64,000 nucleotides of DNA, taken from NCBI RefSeq assembly GCF_000346485.2, contig NZ_KQ976354.1, forward strand, positions 558,001-622,000. The letters run 5' to 3'. The stretch is from Scytonema hofmannii PCC 7110 (GTDB taxonomy: Bacteria; Cyanobacteriota; Cyanobacteriia; Cyanobacteriales; Nostocaceae). The notes beneath the pieces were generated by a model. That model ran no database searches, had not been told where the DNA came from, and worked only from the letters and a program-made list of their open reading frames with translations. Below are positions 38,428-47,180 of this stretch, piece by piece (position 1 is the first letter of the stretch; the number at the start of each line of letters is the position of its first letter). The position numbers were made by a program, and so were the translations under genes.

Positions 38428-39735
38428 ATGACTCAAACAAATCGTCACTGGACATTGATGGTCTACATGGCAGGGGATAATGGTAAAGTGTTCGAGCAGC
38501 TTCAAGGTAAACGCTTGATGGCTGCGATGGAGGAGCAAGGTTATCAAGATATTGCTGAAATGGAAGCAGTTGGCTCCACTCCAGAAGTAGCCGTGCTAGT
38601 GCAGTTTGATACTCTTTCTAACCGCGAACACACTTATCGTATTTACATCCGCCCTTCTTTTGAACCGAGGCAAATCGAGAACATTCCAGAGCAGAATACA
38701 GGCGATCCCCGCGCATTACGGGACTTTATTGTTTGGGGAATTGAGAATTATCCGGCGGAAAACTATGCGGTTATACTGTGGAATCACGGAACTGGTTGGA
38801 AAGAAGATGACATTTATTCCTTTGCGCGAAATCGTGGCGTTCGGGTGAGGGCGAGTGAAGATGAAGTGCGCTCTTTTACACGCAGTACTCAGTTACAGAG
38901 TGCTTTTTTCCTATCTTCTATAGTGGAAGTGCTGCAACTGGAAGATGAAGAGTCAAGAGCGATCGCATTTGACGATTCATCTTTAGATTTTTTAGATAAT
39001 GCCAAACTTCAGCAAGCTTTTCAAGAAGCCGAAGCGATTACAGGTAAAAAAGTTAACTTAATTGGTATGGATGCTTGTTTAATGGGGATGGTAGAAGTCG
39101 CATATCAACTGCGAGCAAACGCCAATTACATGGTTGCATCCCAAGAAGTAGAACCCCTATCAGGTTATCCTTACACGGCAATTTTACAGAATTTAACTGC
39201 CAATCCAGAAATAACAGCAGAGACATTGGCAAAGTTAATTGTACGGGAATACGGGCGCTACTACGAGGAAGAATCGCGTGGTAGTGTAGCTCAGATCACC
39301 CAATCAGCAACAAATTTGAAGGGAGTTGAGAAGTTGGTTGAGGCGTTGGGAAGATTGGCAACAGTTTTGCGTCAATTGCTGGCGGAGTCAGATATTTATA
39401 CTGAGAATGCGTTGTATCATGCTCAACGTAAAGCAGTGCGTTTTCACGATCGGGACTTTGTAGATTTATATGATTTTTTGAAGATGTTAAGGGATAAATA
39501 TGCTGGGGAGAGTACAGAATTAACCCAGGTTATAGATGAAGTGATGGATTTGATAATTCTTGAAGTTGAACCGCAGTTAATTTTGGCTAATGTGACTTCA
39601 GGGGTGAGATTTGAGCGCGTTAAAGGGTTATCAATTTATTCGCCAGTGAGAGGTTATTCTCAGTTTTATGAAAGGTCAGATTTTGCTTGTTGTGGGTGGG
39701 GAGAATTCTTACAAGTGCTTAATGATGTGGGTTGA
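38428..39735 (+). CDS. Clostripain-family (C11) cysteine protease
   Basis: A 435-residue caspase-superfamily protease. The N-terminus WTLMVYMAGDNG is typical. The catalytic His is in ILWNHGTGW near residue 118 and the Cys in LIGMDACLMGMVEVAYQL near 214, so the dyad is intact. Clostripains cleave after Arg/Lys and self-process. An intervening segment (FTRSTQLQSAFF, about 150-165) could be the processing loop. There is no signal peptide, so the enzyme is cytosolic. It follows the Hsp70 gene by 71 bp. Confidence 0.92.
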   Translation: MTQTNRHWTLMVYMAGDNGKVFEQLQGKRLMAAMEEQGYQDIAEMEAVGSTPEVAVLVQFDTLSNREHTYRIYIRPSFEPRQIENIPEQNTGDPRALRDFIVWGIENYPAENYAVILWNHGTGWKEDDIYSFARNRGVRVRASEDEVRSFTRSTQLQSAFFLSSIVEVLQLEDEESRAIAFDDSSLDFLDNAKLQQAFQEAEAITGKKVNLIGMDACLMGMVEVAYQLRANANYMVASQEVEPLSGYPYTAILQNLTANPEITAETLAKLIVREYGRYYEEESRGSVAQITQSATNLKGVEKLVEALGRLATVLRQLLAESDIYTENALYHAQRKAVRFHDRDFVDLYDFLKMLRDKYAGESTELTQVIDEVMDLIILEVEPQLILANVTSGVRFERVKGLSIYSPVRGYSQFYERSDFACCGWGEFLQVLNDVG

Positions 39736-39836
39736 GGATTAACTGTCAAACAAAAGTAAAATATTTTGACCGAGTTGGACAGGAAAATGTAACATGATTT
39801 TGTTCTCATGTGGTAGCTGTACGTTCGCTCCAATTT

Positions 39837-40781
39837 ATGACCTCGGAATTTCCAATCCTGCTTGTCACCCAAGAAGCTTATGCAGCGTCCTCAAATGAAA
39901 CTTTAGGAAGTAAGTATAAATTTTGGTTTGACCACGAGAAAGTAGGTCGTTGTCTTTATAAACAAAGCCGACCAAACCTGGGGGAAGATTGGGCAGAAAA
40001 AATCGCATCAGAATTGTGTTCTCTATTGGGACTTCCCCATGCAGTTTACGAATTGGCTTCAACTTGGTCTGGCGTTCACGAAGTGACTCCGAAGGAGTAT
40101 CGCGGCATAGTCTCACCCAACTTTTTACCACAAGGAGGGACGCTTGTTCATGGTAACGAGCTTCTTACCTCAATTGTACCAAACTACCCTGCATTTGGAA
40201 CTTACGGCATATCACAACATACAATAGATGTAGTGCTGGAGGTAATTGCAGGCGAATCTGTAAATTTACCCATTGATTGGACACCGCCCTCTGGCATCCA
40301 AAAAGCAGTAGATGTGTTTGTTGGCTATCTTCTGCTAGATGCGTGGATTGGTAATGGAGACCGTCACCATGAAAACTGGGGAATTGTCAGAATGAAAACA
40401 GCATCGACTTCAGAAGAAACCCAACACCTAGCACCTACTTACGACCATGCTTCAAGTTTAGGACGCGACCTCTCGGACTCTCAAAGGCAAAAACGCTCAG
40501 TTGAGGCTTATGCAAACAAATGTTTCTCAGCATTCTATGGCAGTGTTGATGATAGAAAGACCCTTAAAACTTTTGATGTGTTTTCACTCGTTGCTCATCG
40601 CTACCCCGAAGCCGCTTGTGTATGGTTGGAGCGACTTGAAAATATCTCGAAAGTAGATATATTAGATATTTTTAATCGGATTAACCGCTCGCGCATTTCC
40701 CCCGATGCGAGTCGTTTTGCTCAGTCCATTCTTGAAATAAACTGTCACAGGTTACTTACTTTGAGGGAAACACTACTTTGA
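39837..40781 (+). CDS. HipA-like serine/threonine kinase, catalytic part
   Basis: A protein of about 314 residues with the HipA C-terminal kinase signature: DAWIGNGDRHHENWGI (catalytic Asp/His/Asn) near residue 178 and YDHASSLG near 205, standing for the metal-binding Asp. The usual HipA N-terminal subdomain is absent here and appears in the next gene. HipA kinases phosphorylate tRNA synthetases or other targets and act as toxins in TA pairs. I use the ATG at 39837. A GTG at 39810 is in the same frame. The stop overlaps the following TTG start. Confidence 0.82.
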   Translation: MTSEFPILLVTQEAYAASSNETLGSKYKFWFDHEKVGRCLYKQSRPNLGEDWAEKIASELCSLLGLPHAVYELASTWSGVHEVTPKEYRGIVSPNFLPQGGTLVHGNELLTSIVPNYPAFGTYGISQHTIDVVLEVIAGESVNLPIDWTPPSGIQKAVDVFVGYLLLDAWIGNGDRHHENWGIVRMKTASTSEETQHLAPTYDHASSLGRDLSDSQRQKRSVEAYANKCFSAFYGSVDDRKTLKTFDVFSLVAHRYPEAACVWLERLENISKVDILDIFNRINRSRISPDASRFAQSILEINCHRLLTLRETLL

Positions 40782-41560
40782 AAACACCAAAAACCCTATT
40801 TTTAGCTTGGCAAGATTCCATTAGTCACTATTGGTTCCCTATTGGTCGGTTAACATTTGATGGGGGTGTCTATCAATTTGTCTACACGCAAGGTGTAAAA
40901 GAAGCTGAAGAGAAATGTGCTTTTAAACCTTTGTCTTCATTTCCGCGCTTAGATGAAATTTATACATCAACTCAGTTATTTCCAGTGTTTGCTAATCGGG
41001 TGATGTCGCGATCGCGTCCTGATTATTCAAGTTTTATTGAATGGCTGAATATTCTCAACGATGAAAATGACCCAATCGCAATTTTAGCCCGCAGTGGTGG
41101 TGAACGAGAAACAGATACACTCGCCGTTTTTCCTTTTCCAGAAGTTGATGAACAAGGACAGTACCATCTTTATTTTTTATTACATGGGTTGAGACATTTG
41201 TCAAGCAATGCGATTGAGCGGATCGATCGACTTGAGCCTGGGGAAAAGTTGTGCTTACAAAGCGAATTTCAAAATCCCTCCGATTCTCAAGCTTTAATTT
41301 TCAACACCGAAGACCACTACATTGTCGGTTACTGTCCGCAATATTTGCAAGCAGAAGTTTTTGAGTTGCTTCGACAAAATTCCAACGAATATGTGCGGGT
41401 AGAGCGTGTCAATAAATCTCCAACACCACTCCAGTTTCGCCTGCTGTGTAAAATGAGTGTGGATTGCAGAAATGATTTTCGCCCCTTCTCAAGTCATCAG
41501 TATCAATCCCTTATTGCAGAGATTGCGACTGCGATAAAAGGATTGCCTTCGTCACGATAA
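40778..41560 (+). CDS. HipA-N-like plus HIRAN domain protein
   Basis: A 260-residue protein. The first half has WFPIGRLTFDGGVYQFVY, FPRLDEIYTSTQLFPVFANRV and RPDYSSF, which resemble the HipA N-terminal subdomain. The second half has GLRHLSSNAIERIDRLEPGEKL, NPSDSQALIF and IVGYCPQYL, matching the HIRAN DNA-end-binding domain. It starts with TTG at 40778, overlapping the HipA-like kinase stop, so the two form a coupled, order-swapped HipA pair. A role as antitoxin or targeting subunit is inferred. Confidence 0.78.
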   Translation: MKTPKTLFLAWQDSISHYWFPIGRLTFDGGVYQFVYTQGVKEAEEKCAFKPLSSFPRLDEIYTSTQLFPVFANRVMSRSRPDYSSFIEWLNILNDENDPIAILARSGGERETDTLAVFPFPEVDEQGQYHLYFLLHGLRHLSSNAIERIDRLEPGEKLCLQSEFQNPSDSQALIFNTEDHYIVGYCPQYLQAEVFELLRQNSNEYVRVERVNKSPTPLQFRLLCKMSVDCRNDFRPFSSHQYQSLIAEIATAIKGLPSSR

Positions 41561-41654
41561 ACCAGTGGCAAAAACCAGGGTTACTATATGAATTAAAACC
41601 CATTATCTCCAAGCGGGAGCATCCCCCGTACAACATTAAAATCCCCAAAGAATT

Positions 41655-41879
41655 ATGAATCAAACCTTCACGACTCAACACCTTTCTCCAGAAGCGATCT
41701 CTTTGCTTGTCAACGACCTACCCGATTATATCAAAGCTGCACTCTTGAAAAAGTCTGCTGAACTTGAATGTTCCCTCGAAGCTACAATTGAAATGGCAAT
41801 CTCCAGTTTTCTAGATGAAGAAGCGTTAAGCTTTGAGGACTGTCTACTTGCTCAACGTCTGAAAGAGCGAGAGCGTTAG
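41655..41879 (+). CDS. Small acidic protein, antitoxin-like
   Basis: A 74-residue helical protein (MNQTFTTQHLSPEAISLLVNDL..., FLDEEALSFEDCLLAQRL). It resembles short cyanobacterial antitoxin-type proteins in size and composition, but no family is certain. It lies between the HIRAN gene and two further small genes on the same strand. Confidence 0.5.
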   Translation: MNQTFTTQHLSPEAISLLVNDLPDYIKAALLKKSAELECSLEATIEMAISSFLDEEALSFEDCLLAQRLKERER

Positions 41880-41943
41880 ATTTGCTGTAATAGCTATAAT
41901 TGGCATAAAAGACAAGTCGGGTAGCACTAAGGAAGCGATCGCA

Positions 41944-42318
41944 ATGGCAGAATTAACAATTCAAATTTCTGATGAACTGGCTCAACGTTTAAAACCTTTG
42001 CAAAATCGCTTACCCGAATTGCTTTGGCGATTGTTAGACGTTGCTAATTCGCCACAGGTTCAGCAGACAGTCCTAGCTGAGACTACAGATATTCCCGCAG
42101 TTTATCAAGAAGTTCTTGACTTTTTGATTAAGCGTCCAACACCAGAAGAAATTATGACTTTTAAAGTTTCATTCCCAGCTCAAACACGCCTGCAAGCATT
42201 ATTAGAAAAAAATCGCTCTGGAATACTCAGTCCAATGGAATTAGCAGAATTAGATGTTTACGAGCAATTAGAACATATTATGATTTTACTAAAAGCACGA
42301 GCCTCCACTAGAATTTAA
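41944..42318 (+). CDS. Small helical protein paired with HNH nuclease
   Basis: A 124-residue protein (MAELTIQISDELAQRLKPL, then LPELLWRLLD and LSPMELAELDVYEQLEHIM). This layout is seen in cyanobacterial two-gene modules with HNH or PIN proteins (from memory). It is 3 bp from the HNH gene, so the two are co-translated or co-transcribed. An antitoxin or specificity role is plausible only by context. Confidence 0.65.
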   Translation: MAELTIQISDELAQRLKPLQNRLPELLWRLLDVANSPQVQQTVLAETTDIPAVYQEVLDFLIKRPTPEEIMTFKVSFPAQTRLQALLEKNRSGILSPMELAELDVYEQLEHIMILLKARASTRI

Positions 42319-42321
42319 TAA

Positions 42322-42735
42322 ATGACTTCTAATTCAATTCCTGCCGAACTACGTAAGCTAGTCATAGAGAGAGCATCTGGACGCTGTGAATACTGCTTAA
42401 TCCATCAAGATTTTTCAATCTATACTCATGAAGTAGACCATATTATTGCTGTAAAGCATGGGGGTGAAACGACTGCTGATAACTTAGCATTTTCATGTTT
42501 ATCATGCAACCGTCAAAAAGGTTCGGATTTTGCTACGATAGACCAAGTTACTAAAGAAATTGTCCCATTGTTTAATCCCCGTCATCAGGTTTGGGATGAA
42601 CATTTCTATCTTGAAGGTGCGAGAATAGAAGGGCAAACTCAGATTGGTCAAGGGACTGCAAGGTTGCTTCAGTTTAATGTTCCTAATCGCATACTTCAAC
42701 GGCAAGTTTTGATGAATCAAGGACAATATCCGTAG
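42322..42735 (+). CDS. HNH endonuclease
   Basis: A 137-residue HNH nuclease. It has the zinc pairs CEYC (near residue 25) and CLSCNRQKG, and the ββα-Me core HEVDHIIAVKHGG...NLAFSC with the catalytic His/Asp-His. The protein is small and soluble, so it probably nicks or cuts DNA. The C-terminus (HYLEGARIEGQTQIGQGTA-like region) is typical of cyanobacterial HNH proteins. It pairs with the gene at 41944. Confidence 0.9.
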   Translation: MTSNSIPAELRKLVIERASGRCEYCLIHQDFSIYTHEVDHIIAVKHGGETTADNLAFSCLSCNRQKGSDFATIDQVTKEIVPLFNPRHQVWDEHFYLEGARIEGQTQIGQGTARLLQFNVPNRILQRQVLMNQGQYP

Positions 42736-42939
42736 ACAATGCTGGGGAAAGTTTGGAATAGGCGGTAGAATATCGTGTCTGTTTTCACGCGGTTAATGCT
42801 TGGTTGGATGCTTAATTTTTGATTTTACCGGAAGTTTGGTGGTTGTGGAGGGTTACTCTACATCGGCAAAGCCAAAAACCCACGGGAAAGTTATTTTTTG
42901 TTTGGTATCGAACAACTGAGACTTGTCGGTATATAAGCT

Positions 42940-43227
42940 TTACTGTAGGGGATCGCTATCATTGGGTGTTATTAAGACACAAGCTTCATAAGGTAAGCCC
43001 AATTCGTAAGCCACTGCCTGTGCTAAGCTTGTTTTACCACATCCAGGTTCACCTTTGAGCAACAAGGGACGTTTTTCCAAGAAAATAGCGAGGTTAACGG
43101 CTTTGATAAGTTCTGGTGATGGTAAGTAAGGAGAAAGCCCGTACTTTTGACATTCTTGGGGTGAAATTGGCTTGCCAGTATAATACTGCTTGCCATTGGC
43201 GGTGAGTACGCTTGCTAAATCAGCCAT
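42940..43227 (-). pseudogene. MoxR-type AAA+ ATPase, truncated
   Basis: From the ATG at 43227 the protein reads MADLASVLTANGKQYYTGKPI... and contains the Walker A GEPGCGKTSLAQAVAYELGL. After LPYEAC it leaves the family sequence and stops 12 residues later. The Walker B, sensor and lid regions are missing. The start overlaps the end of the upstream iSTAND gene by 13 bp, the order expected in vWA-MoxR ternary systems. The ATPase was presumably inactivated by a deletion around 42979. Confidence 0.75.
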
Positions 43228-44300
43228 TTCGCCAAATCTCCTTCCCAACTTAAATCAAAGTGCGTGCAAATTTCTTCATAGACAAATTGAGGAATGCCGT
43301 TATCAGAATTTTCCCATATTCGCTGATAAGTTAAATGAGCAGGTATCTGTAGATCGCGAAATACCTTTATATCCCCTAGCCAATCTTTTAGGACATCGGT
43401 TGGAAACGGACTCACAGGTGGTAAGTACAGGGGGATTCGAGGATACTCCGGTTCATCAAATTGCTTTGCCAACATGACTTGTGACTGACAAACACTGCCA
43501 CAATTATCCACTAGGAACATTAATAAATGTGTATCCTTCAGTGGTGGATTGAACTTTCCTCTGTCTACTAGCGGTTCCCAAAACTCCTGAAGCCAACCTA
43601 CGAGAACTTTTGACGGCATACAGTCAACTTTTTCAAAGATGAAAATGACATCTTGAGTCTGCCAGCGATCGCAAATCCTATCGATAATCTGTTCTGGTTT
43701 AGTATCTAGTGGGAGTAAAAAGGAACGAGCTAGTTGTTTCCACAAGCGTTCAGTACTGCGGTAAGCTGCATTGTTGGTCACATCGTTTTTAATGGGAGAG
43801 TTATTCTTCCATCCTGATTTTACCCGAAATAAACGAGTAACCAGTAATTCCTGCCCACAGTCAGGTTCCCCGTGAACAAGGAATGCTGCTGTTCGATGTT
43901 GTTCCAATACATCTTCCACTAACCGCACCTGCTGCTTAAAGTCCATTTGCAGCAGTAAATCAAACAGTAGATGCGGCGGTGTAGAAATAGTTAGAGTTTC
44001 TGCTGGTGGTAAAAATTCTACAATCAGTGTGTCGATAGTGGCTTGGACATCAACGCCCACTTCCTCACGAACCACCTTGAGTAATGCACAAATTGCTGGT
44101 TTCCCTGAAGAAATTTCCCCAAATTCCACCAGTTTCTCGAACATATCCCCGATAAACGCATCAACGGGTAAATTCCAGCACAGCCGATTTAACACGGGCG
44201 CATTCATCCCTAACGCCTTCCTTAAATATCCTCGACGCTGGTACTCATTCTCCATTAGAGGTCTGAGTAGAGGCAATAACTTGTGTATTAGGTCACTCAC
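43215..44300 (-). CDS. EAD plus inactive-STAND (iSTAND) protein
   Basis: A 361-residue protein. Residues 1-105 form a helical effector-associated domain (EAD-like death-superfamily fold, LIHKLLPLLRPLMENEYQRR..., NRLCWNLPVDAFI). The rest is a STAND-like NTPase whose P-loop reads HGEPDCGQELLV, lacking the Lys of GxxxxGKT. A Walker B-like IFIFEKVD remains. This fits the iSTAND domain of NTP-dependent conflict systems. It overlaps the MoxR remnant downstream. A role as sensor or adaptor coupled by EADs to the nearby effectors is inferred. Confidence 0.8.
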   Translation of the reverse strand: MSDLIHKLLPLLRPLMENEYQRRGYLRKALGMNAPVLNRLCWNLPVDAFIGDMFEKLVEFGEISSGKPAICALLKVVREEVGVDVQATIDTLIVEFLPPAETLTISTPPHLLFDLLLQMDFKQQVRLVEDVLEQHRTAAFLVHGEPDCGQELLVTRLFRVKSGWKNNSPIKNDVTNNAAYRSTERLWKQLARSFLLPLDTKPEQIIDRICDRWQTQDVIFIFEKVDCMPSKVLVGWLQEFWEPLVDRGKFNPPLKDTHLLMFLVDNCGSVCQSQVMLAKQFDEPEYPRIPLYLPPVSPFPTDVLKDWLGDIKVFRDLQIPAHLTYQRIWENSDNGIPQFVYEEICTHFDLSWEGDLAKWLI

Positions 44301-44418
44301 TGCAAAAGGGTGTATATGCCTGGGAAGTTTTGGTTAGATGATCTATATTACTTTTATCATTTCTGAAACCGAGAGGTGAATTTCTATAGTACTTTTTAAT
44401 ACAGTAATTATTAAAACC

Positions 44419-45312
44419 TTATCCAGACAGTATATCTTGGATAACAGTACGTAACTTTTTCCAGACCACTTCTCCCTTAAAATTTTCCCAGAAATTAGAT
44501 GGTTTGTTGTAAAAGTAAAGCTTTTTACGACTAAGCTCATAAATGACTGGGACTTCATACCACAACAAGTCCAGACTATGGTCTAAGGGATTAGTAGTCT
44601 GCACTTCAGAAACGGTTTTATCATCAACTGTGTCAACAATAGCAACTGCAAAACAAAGATGAGTAGGCGCTCTAAAGTTATATATTGCTTGACCAACCGT
44701 CGATGGATTAACTTTTTCTCTAGCCCATTCACTGCATTGGGAAGTAAATCGCTGCAAAATTTTCATGTTTATAGAAGCAAACTCAGAAAATAAAAAGAAT
44801 GCTTCTCCACGCATACTAAAGATCCCAAACGATAATTCAAAATCTGAAATTTTAGCAACGTAACTGAATTTACAGTGAGAATGAATCTGATTTTTGCGGA
44901 TATCCAAACAACCTTGTTCCCGAAGTTTATCTAGGGTGACTGTAAAATATTCATCCAAGACTTGAGAGTAAATTTTGGGAACTTGATTTTCTTTTTTTAT
45001 CAGTTCTTCTCTAATTTGTTGCAATAAATTGTCAATTTTAGGTTGAATATCTACGCCTACATTTTCACGTATGACTTCCAATAAAATACAAAGTGCAGGT
45101 TTGCCAGAGGCAATTTCTTCAAATGCTACTAGTTCCTTCACCATTTGGGGAATAAAAACATCCACACTCGTATCCCAAACCAGACGATTCAATACATTTG
45201 CATTAGTCCCTAAAGCCATAACAAGATAAGACTGACGTTGTTGCTTATCCCACATAAATGGTCTCAACACACGCGATAATTCTTGAATGATTTCCCCACT
45301 GAGTTCTGCCAT
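44419..45312 (-). CDS. EAD with C-terminal domain of unknown function (copy 1)
   Basis: A 297-residue protein. Residues 1-105 (MAELSGEIIQELSRVLRPFM...) are almost identical to the EAD of the gene at 47637-48377. The C-terminal 190 residues differ and contain a mixed alpha/beta region (KISDFELSFGIFSMRG, PTHLCFAVAIVDTVDD) with no known motif. It may be an effector or sensor tail. A remnant of a trypsin-like gene lies just upstream at 45318-45495, so the block was copied from the 48 kb region. Confidence 0.75.
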   Translation of the reverse strand: MAELSGEIIQELSRVLRPFMWDKQQRQSYLVMALGTNANVLNRLVWDTSVDVFIPQMVKELVAFEEIASGKPALCILLEVIRENVGVDIQPKIDNLLQQIREELIKKENQVPKIYSQVLDEYFTVTLDKLREQGCLDIRKNQIHSHCKFSYVAKISDFELSFGIFSMRGEAFFLFSEFASINMKILQRFTSQCSEWAREKVNPSTVGQAIYNFRAPTHLCFAVAIVDTVDDKTVSEVQTTNPLDHSLDLLWYEVPVIYELSRKKLYFYNKPSNFWENFKGEVVWKKLRTVIQDILSG

Positions 45313-45317
45313 CTAAA

Positions 45318-45495
45318 TTACCCTTGCAATCGTGCGTAAATTTCAGGTGCATTCGCCTGTAAATCTTTTAAAACAGCGATCGCACTCGTTCCTGCATTAC
45401 GTAAATACCTCCGTTGTGTACTTGGTTCTACTAACATCCCACCGCTATGGTGAATCCCAACCACCAGAAAATCATCATCGAAAACAGGCGACCCC
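45318..45495 (-). pseudogene. C-terminal fragment of EAD/trypsin-like protease gene
   Basis: The sequence matches 48383-48560, the 3' end of the EAD/trypsin-like gene, with few differences, up to an abrupt break at 45495. It encodes the last 58 or so residues only. It is the left-over of a segmental duplication that also copied the downstream EAD. Confidence 0.88.
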
Positions 45496-45552
45496 AATTT
45501 TCTGCCATGTTTTGAGTATTATTGCTTATTGACAAACGGTATCCGACCTTAA

Positions 45553-45858
45553 CCTCTCACGAATGGGCGACGGCTGACACCACAAGCTGTAAAATGTATT
45601 TTGGATAAGCGTGCTCGAGAGTGGAGAGCTAGAGAGCAAGACAGTGGAATTGAGTTAAAGCCCTTTTCCAGTCACGATTTCCGGCGGACATTTATTTCCG
45701 AACTCTTGGAAAATGGAGTAGATATGTCCACAGTGAAAAACTTAGCCGGACACTCCGACATTGGCACTACAATCCGCTACGACAGGCGTGGCGAGCAAAC
45801 CAAACGGCGTGCAGTGGAAGCGATCTCGATTCCGGGTTCTGGAAGAAAAAGGAAGTAG
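45553..45858 (+). pseudogene. Tyrosine recombinase (phage integrase) C-terminal fragment
   Basis: The frame reads TNGRRLTPQAVKCILDKRAREW, then the catalytic motifs HDFRRTF and AGHSDIGTTIRYDRR (His, Arg and Tyr) of tyrosine recombinases. The N-terminal half is missing, and a stop lies upstream at 45550. No intact att site is seen. It lies at the break of the duplicated EAD/trypsin block. Confidence 0.8.
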
Positions 45859-46064
45859 AAGCAGTCATTTTTGCACTCTACAGGTTAAAATGAACGCACC
45901 TAACTGGATTTTTTTGTCTATTAGCAACAACAAATATATCCAAGCATTATTTTACTGTGTAGCCTAGTTAATCTATGATGTTGGTACTTGCAGCAATGAA
46001 AGTAGTCAGACAAAAGCTTTAACAGTTTTTGGAGATGTCTATTGGTTCAATTGTTGCTCGAAAA
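45859..46064. other. Short gap after the integrase fragment
   Basis: This 206-bp gap has no recognisable gene and no direct repeat I can match to an att site. Confidence 0.4.
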
Positions 46065-46823
46065 CTAAATTTGATCGGGGTCAATATTCAACTCGCGTAA
46101 TTTGTCAGCCAGTTTTTCAGCCCGTTGTGCTTCGGCTTGTGCCCGTTGTGCTTCGGCTTGTGCCCGTTGTGCTTCGGCTTGTGCCCGTTGTGCTTCGGCT
46201 TGTGCTTGTTGCTCAGCTATTTTGACCTGTTCTTGGGGTGTTGGATACCGGTGTTGGTGTTCGTCGTACCAATACAGCCACTCGCGGATAATTCCGCCAT
46301 AACTTCCACGAGCACAGCCTATTCCCAACCCTATTTCTGGCATCCAAACTGGGTTTCCCTGCTGTAATACGTACTCACCGTTTACTAGTTTATGTACTTC
46401 TAAGCGAGGTTTGCGACGGCGGCGCGATGAGTAAATTACATAGTACAGTACGCCTAGGGTTGCATACTCATCTTTTTTGGCACTATATTCTTTACGATAA
46501 GTTTGGGATACGACTTCTAAAGCTAAAATTGGTACGACATTTTCATCCCAAAGTGCATAACTTGGACGTAACTCTTCATCATAAAATCTTTCCACACCCA
46601 AACTGAGAAATCCATCCGGTACGATTGGCGGTTCATCTGGGTGAGTATAAATCCCCATATCAATGCCGAAAAACCAGTCCATCCGCTCTGACCACAGCAT
46701 CAGCAGGGTGGCTTTTAACAGTCCTGGTAATAATTCTTGCAGTTCGTTATCCACAGGTGTTTCGTCCGAGTCGGGCAGTTCTTCTGCCGAAGGTAGAGAG
46801 CGCGGCAATTTGTACTCTAGCAT
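46065..46823 (-). CDS. Uma2-family endonuclease with heptad-like C-terminal repeats
   Basis: A 252-residue protein of the PD-(D/E)XK Uma2 (DUF820) family, very common in cyanobacteria. Motifs include GMD/PDGFLSLGVERF, PILALEVVSQTYRKEYSAKK and LGVLYYVIYSS. The C-terminal tail repeats AQRAQAE several times (about residues 205-235), encoded by repeated units, and forms a coiled coil. The biological role of Uma2 proteins is not settled. Confidence 0.88.
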   Translation of the reverse strand: MLEYKLPRSLPSAEELPDSDETPVDNELQELLPGLLKATLLMLWSERMDWFFGIDMGIYTHPDEPPIVPDGFLSLGVERFYDEELRPSYALWDENVVPILALEVVSQTYRKEYSAKKDEYATLGVLYYVIYSSRRRRKPRLEVHKLVNGEYVLQQGNPVWMPEIGLGIGCARGSYGGIIREWLYWYDEHQHRYPTPQEQVKIAEQQAQAEAQRAQAEAQRAQAEAQRAQAEAQRAEKLADKLRELNIDPDQI

Positions 46824-47180
46824 GGCGGAGTATCAAGTTTGGTTTGGGGTTCTAAAATTATTTTAGATGCTTTAATTGCCATTCGATAGATAAACACACC
46901 ACACCAGATACATCTTTTTGTCAAAGCAAATACTAAAGATTGCAGGTCATCAGAAATTGTCATTTATGATGAGCCTTTTGTCTGGCGTCTAAACCAGCTC
47001 GTCCGGTTCGGTCGTGCGATACGGCTTTAGCCGTTAAGCTTCGCTTATCGCATTCACAGAATCTGTGTGTCCAGTCAGAATACGCTCTTGTGTTCCAGTG
47101 TTTGATTCCACAACTTTATTGGTGGATTATACTAAAAACGGTTTGAAACTTTACTTTTTAAAAGTACTATGAATTCCCCC
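46824..47180. other. Gap with WD40 remnant
   Basis: On the - strand, around 47040-47125, a frame reads GTQERILTGHTDSVNAIS, a recognisable WD40 repeat piece with no start or stop. A tract at 47015-47060 (gatacggctttagccgttaag) is a dispersed repeat. Otherwise nothing is visible. Confidence 0.5.

Noticed and set aside
42736-42939. Possible gene between the HNH gene and the MoxR remnant
   Set aside because: Frames here are short with no recognisable protein, so this is probably debris.
46102-46367. Open frames rich in Cys-Ala on the + strand opposite the Uma2 tail
   Set aside because: They are antisense translations of the repeated AQRAQAE coding units.
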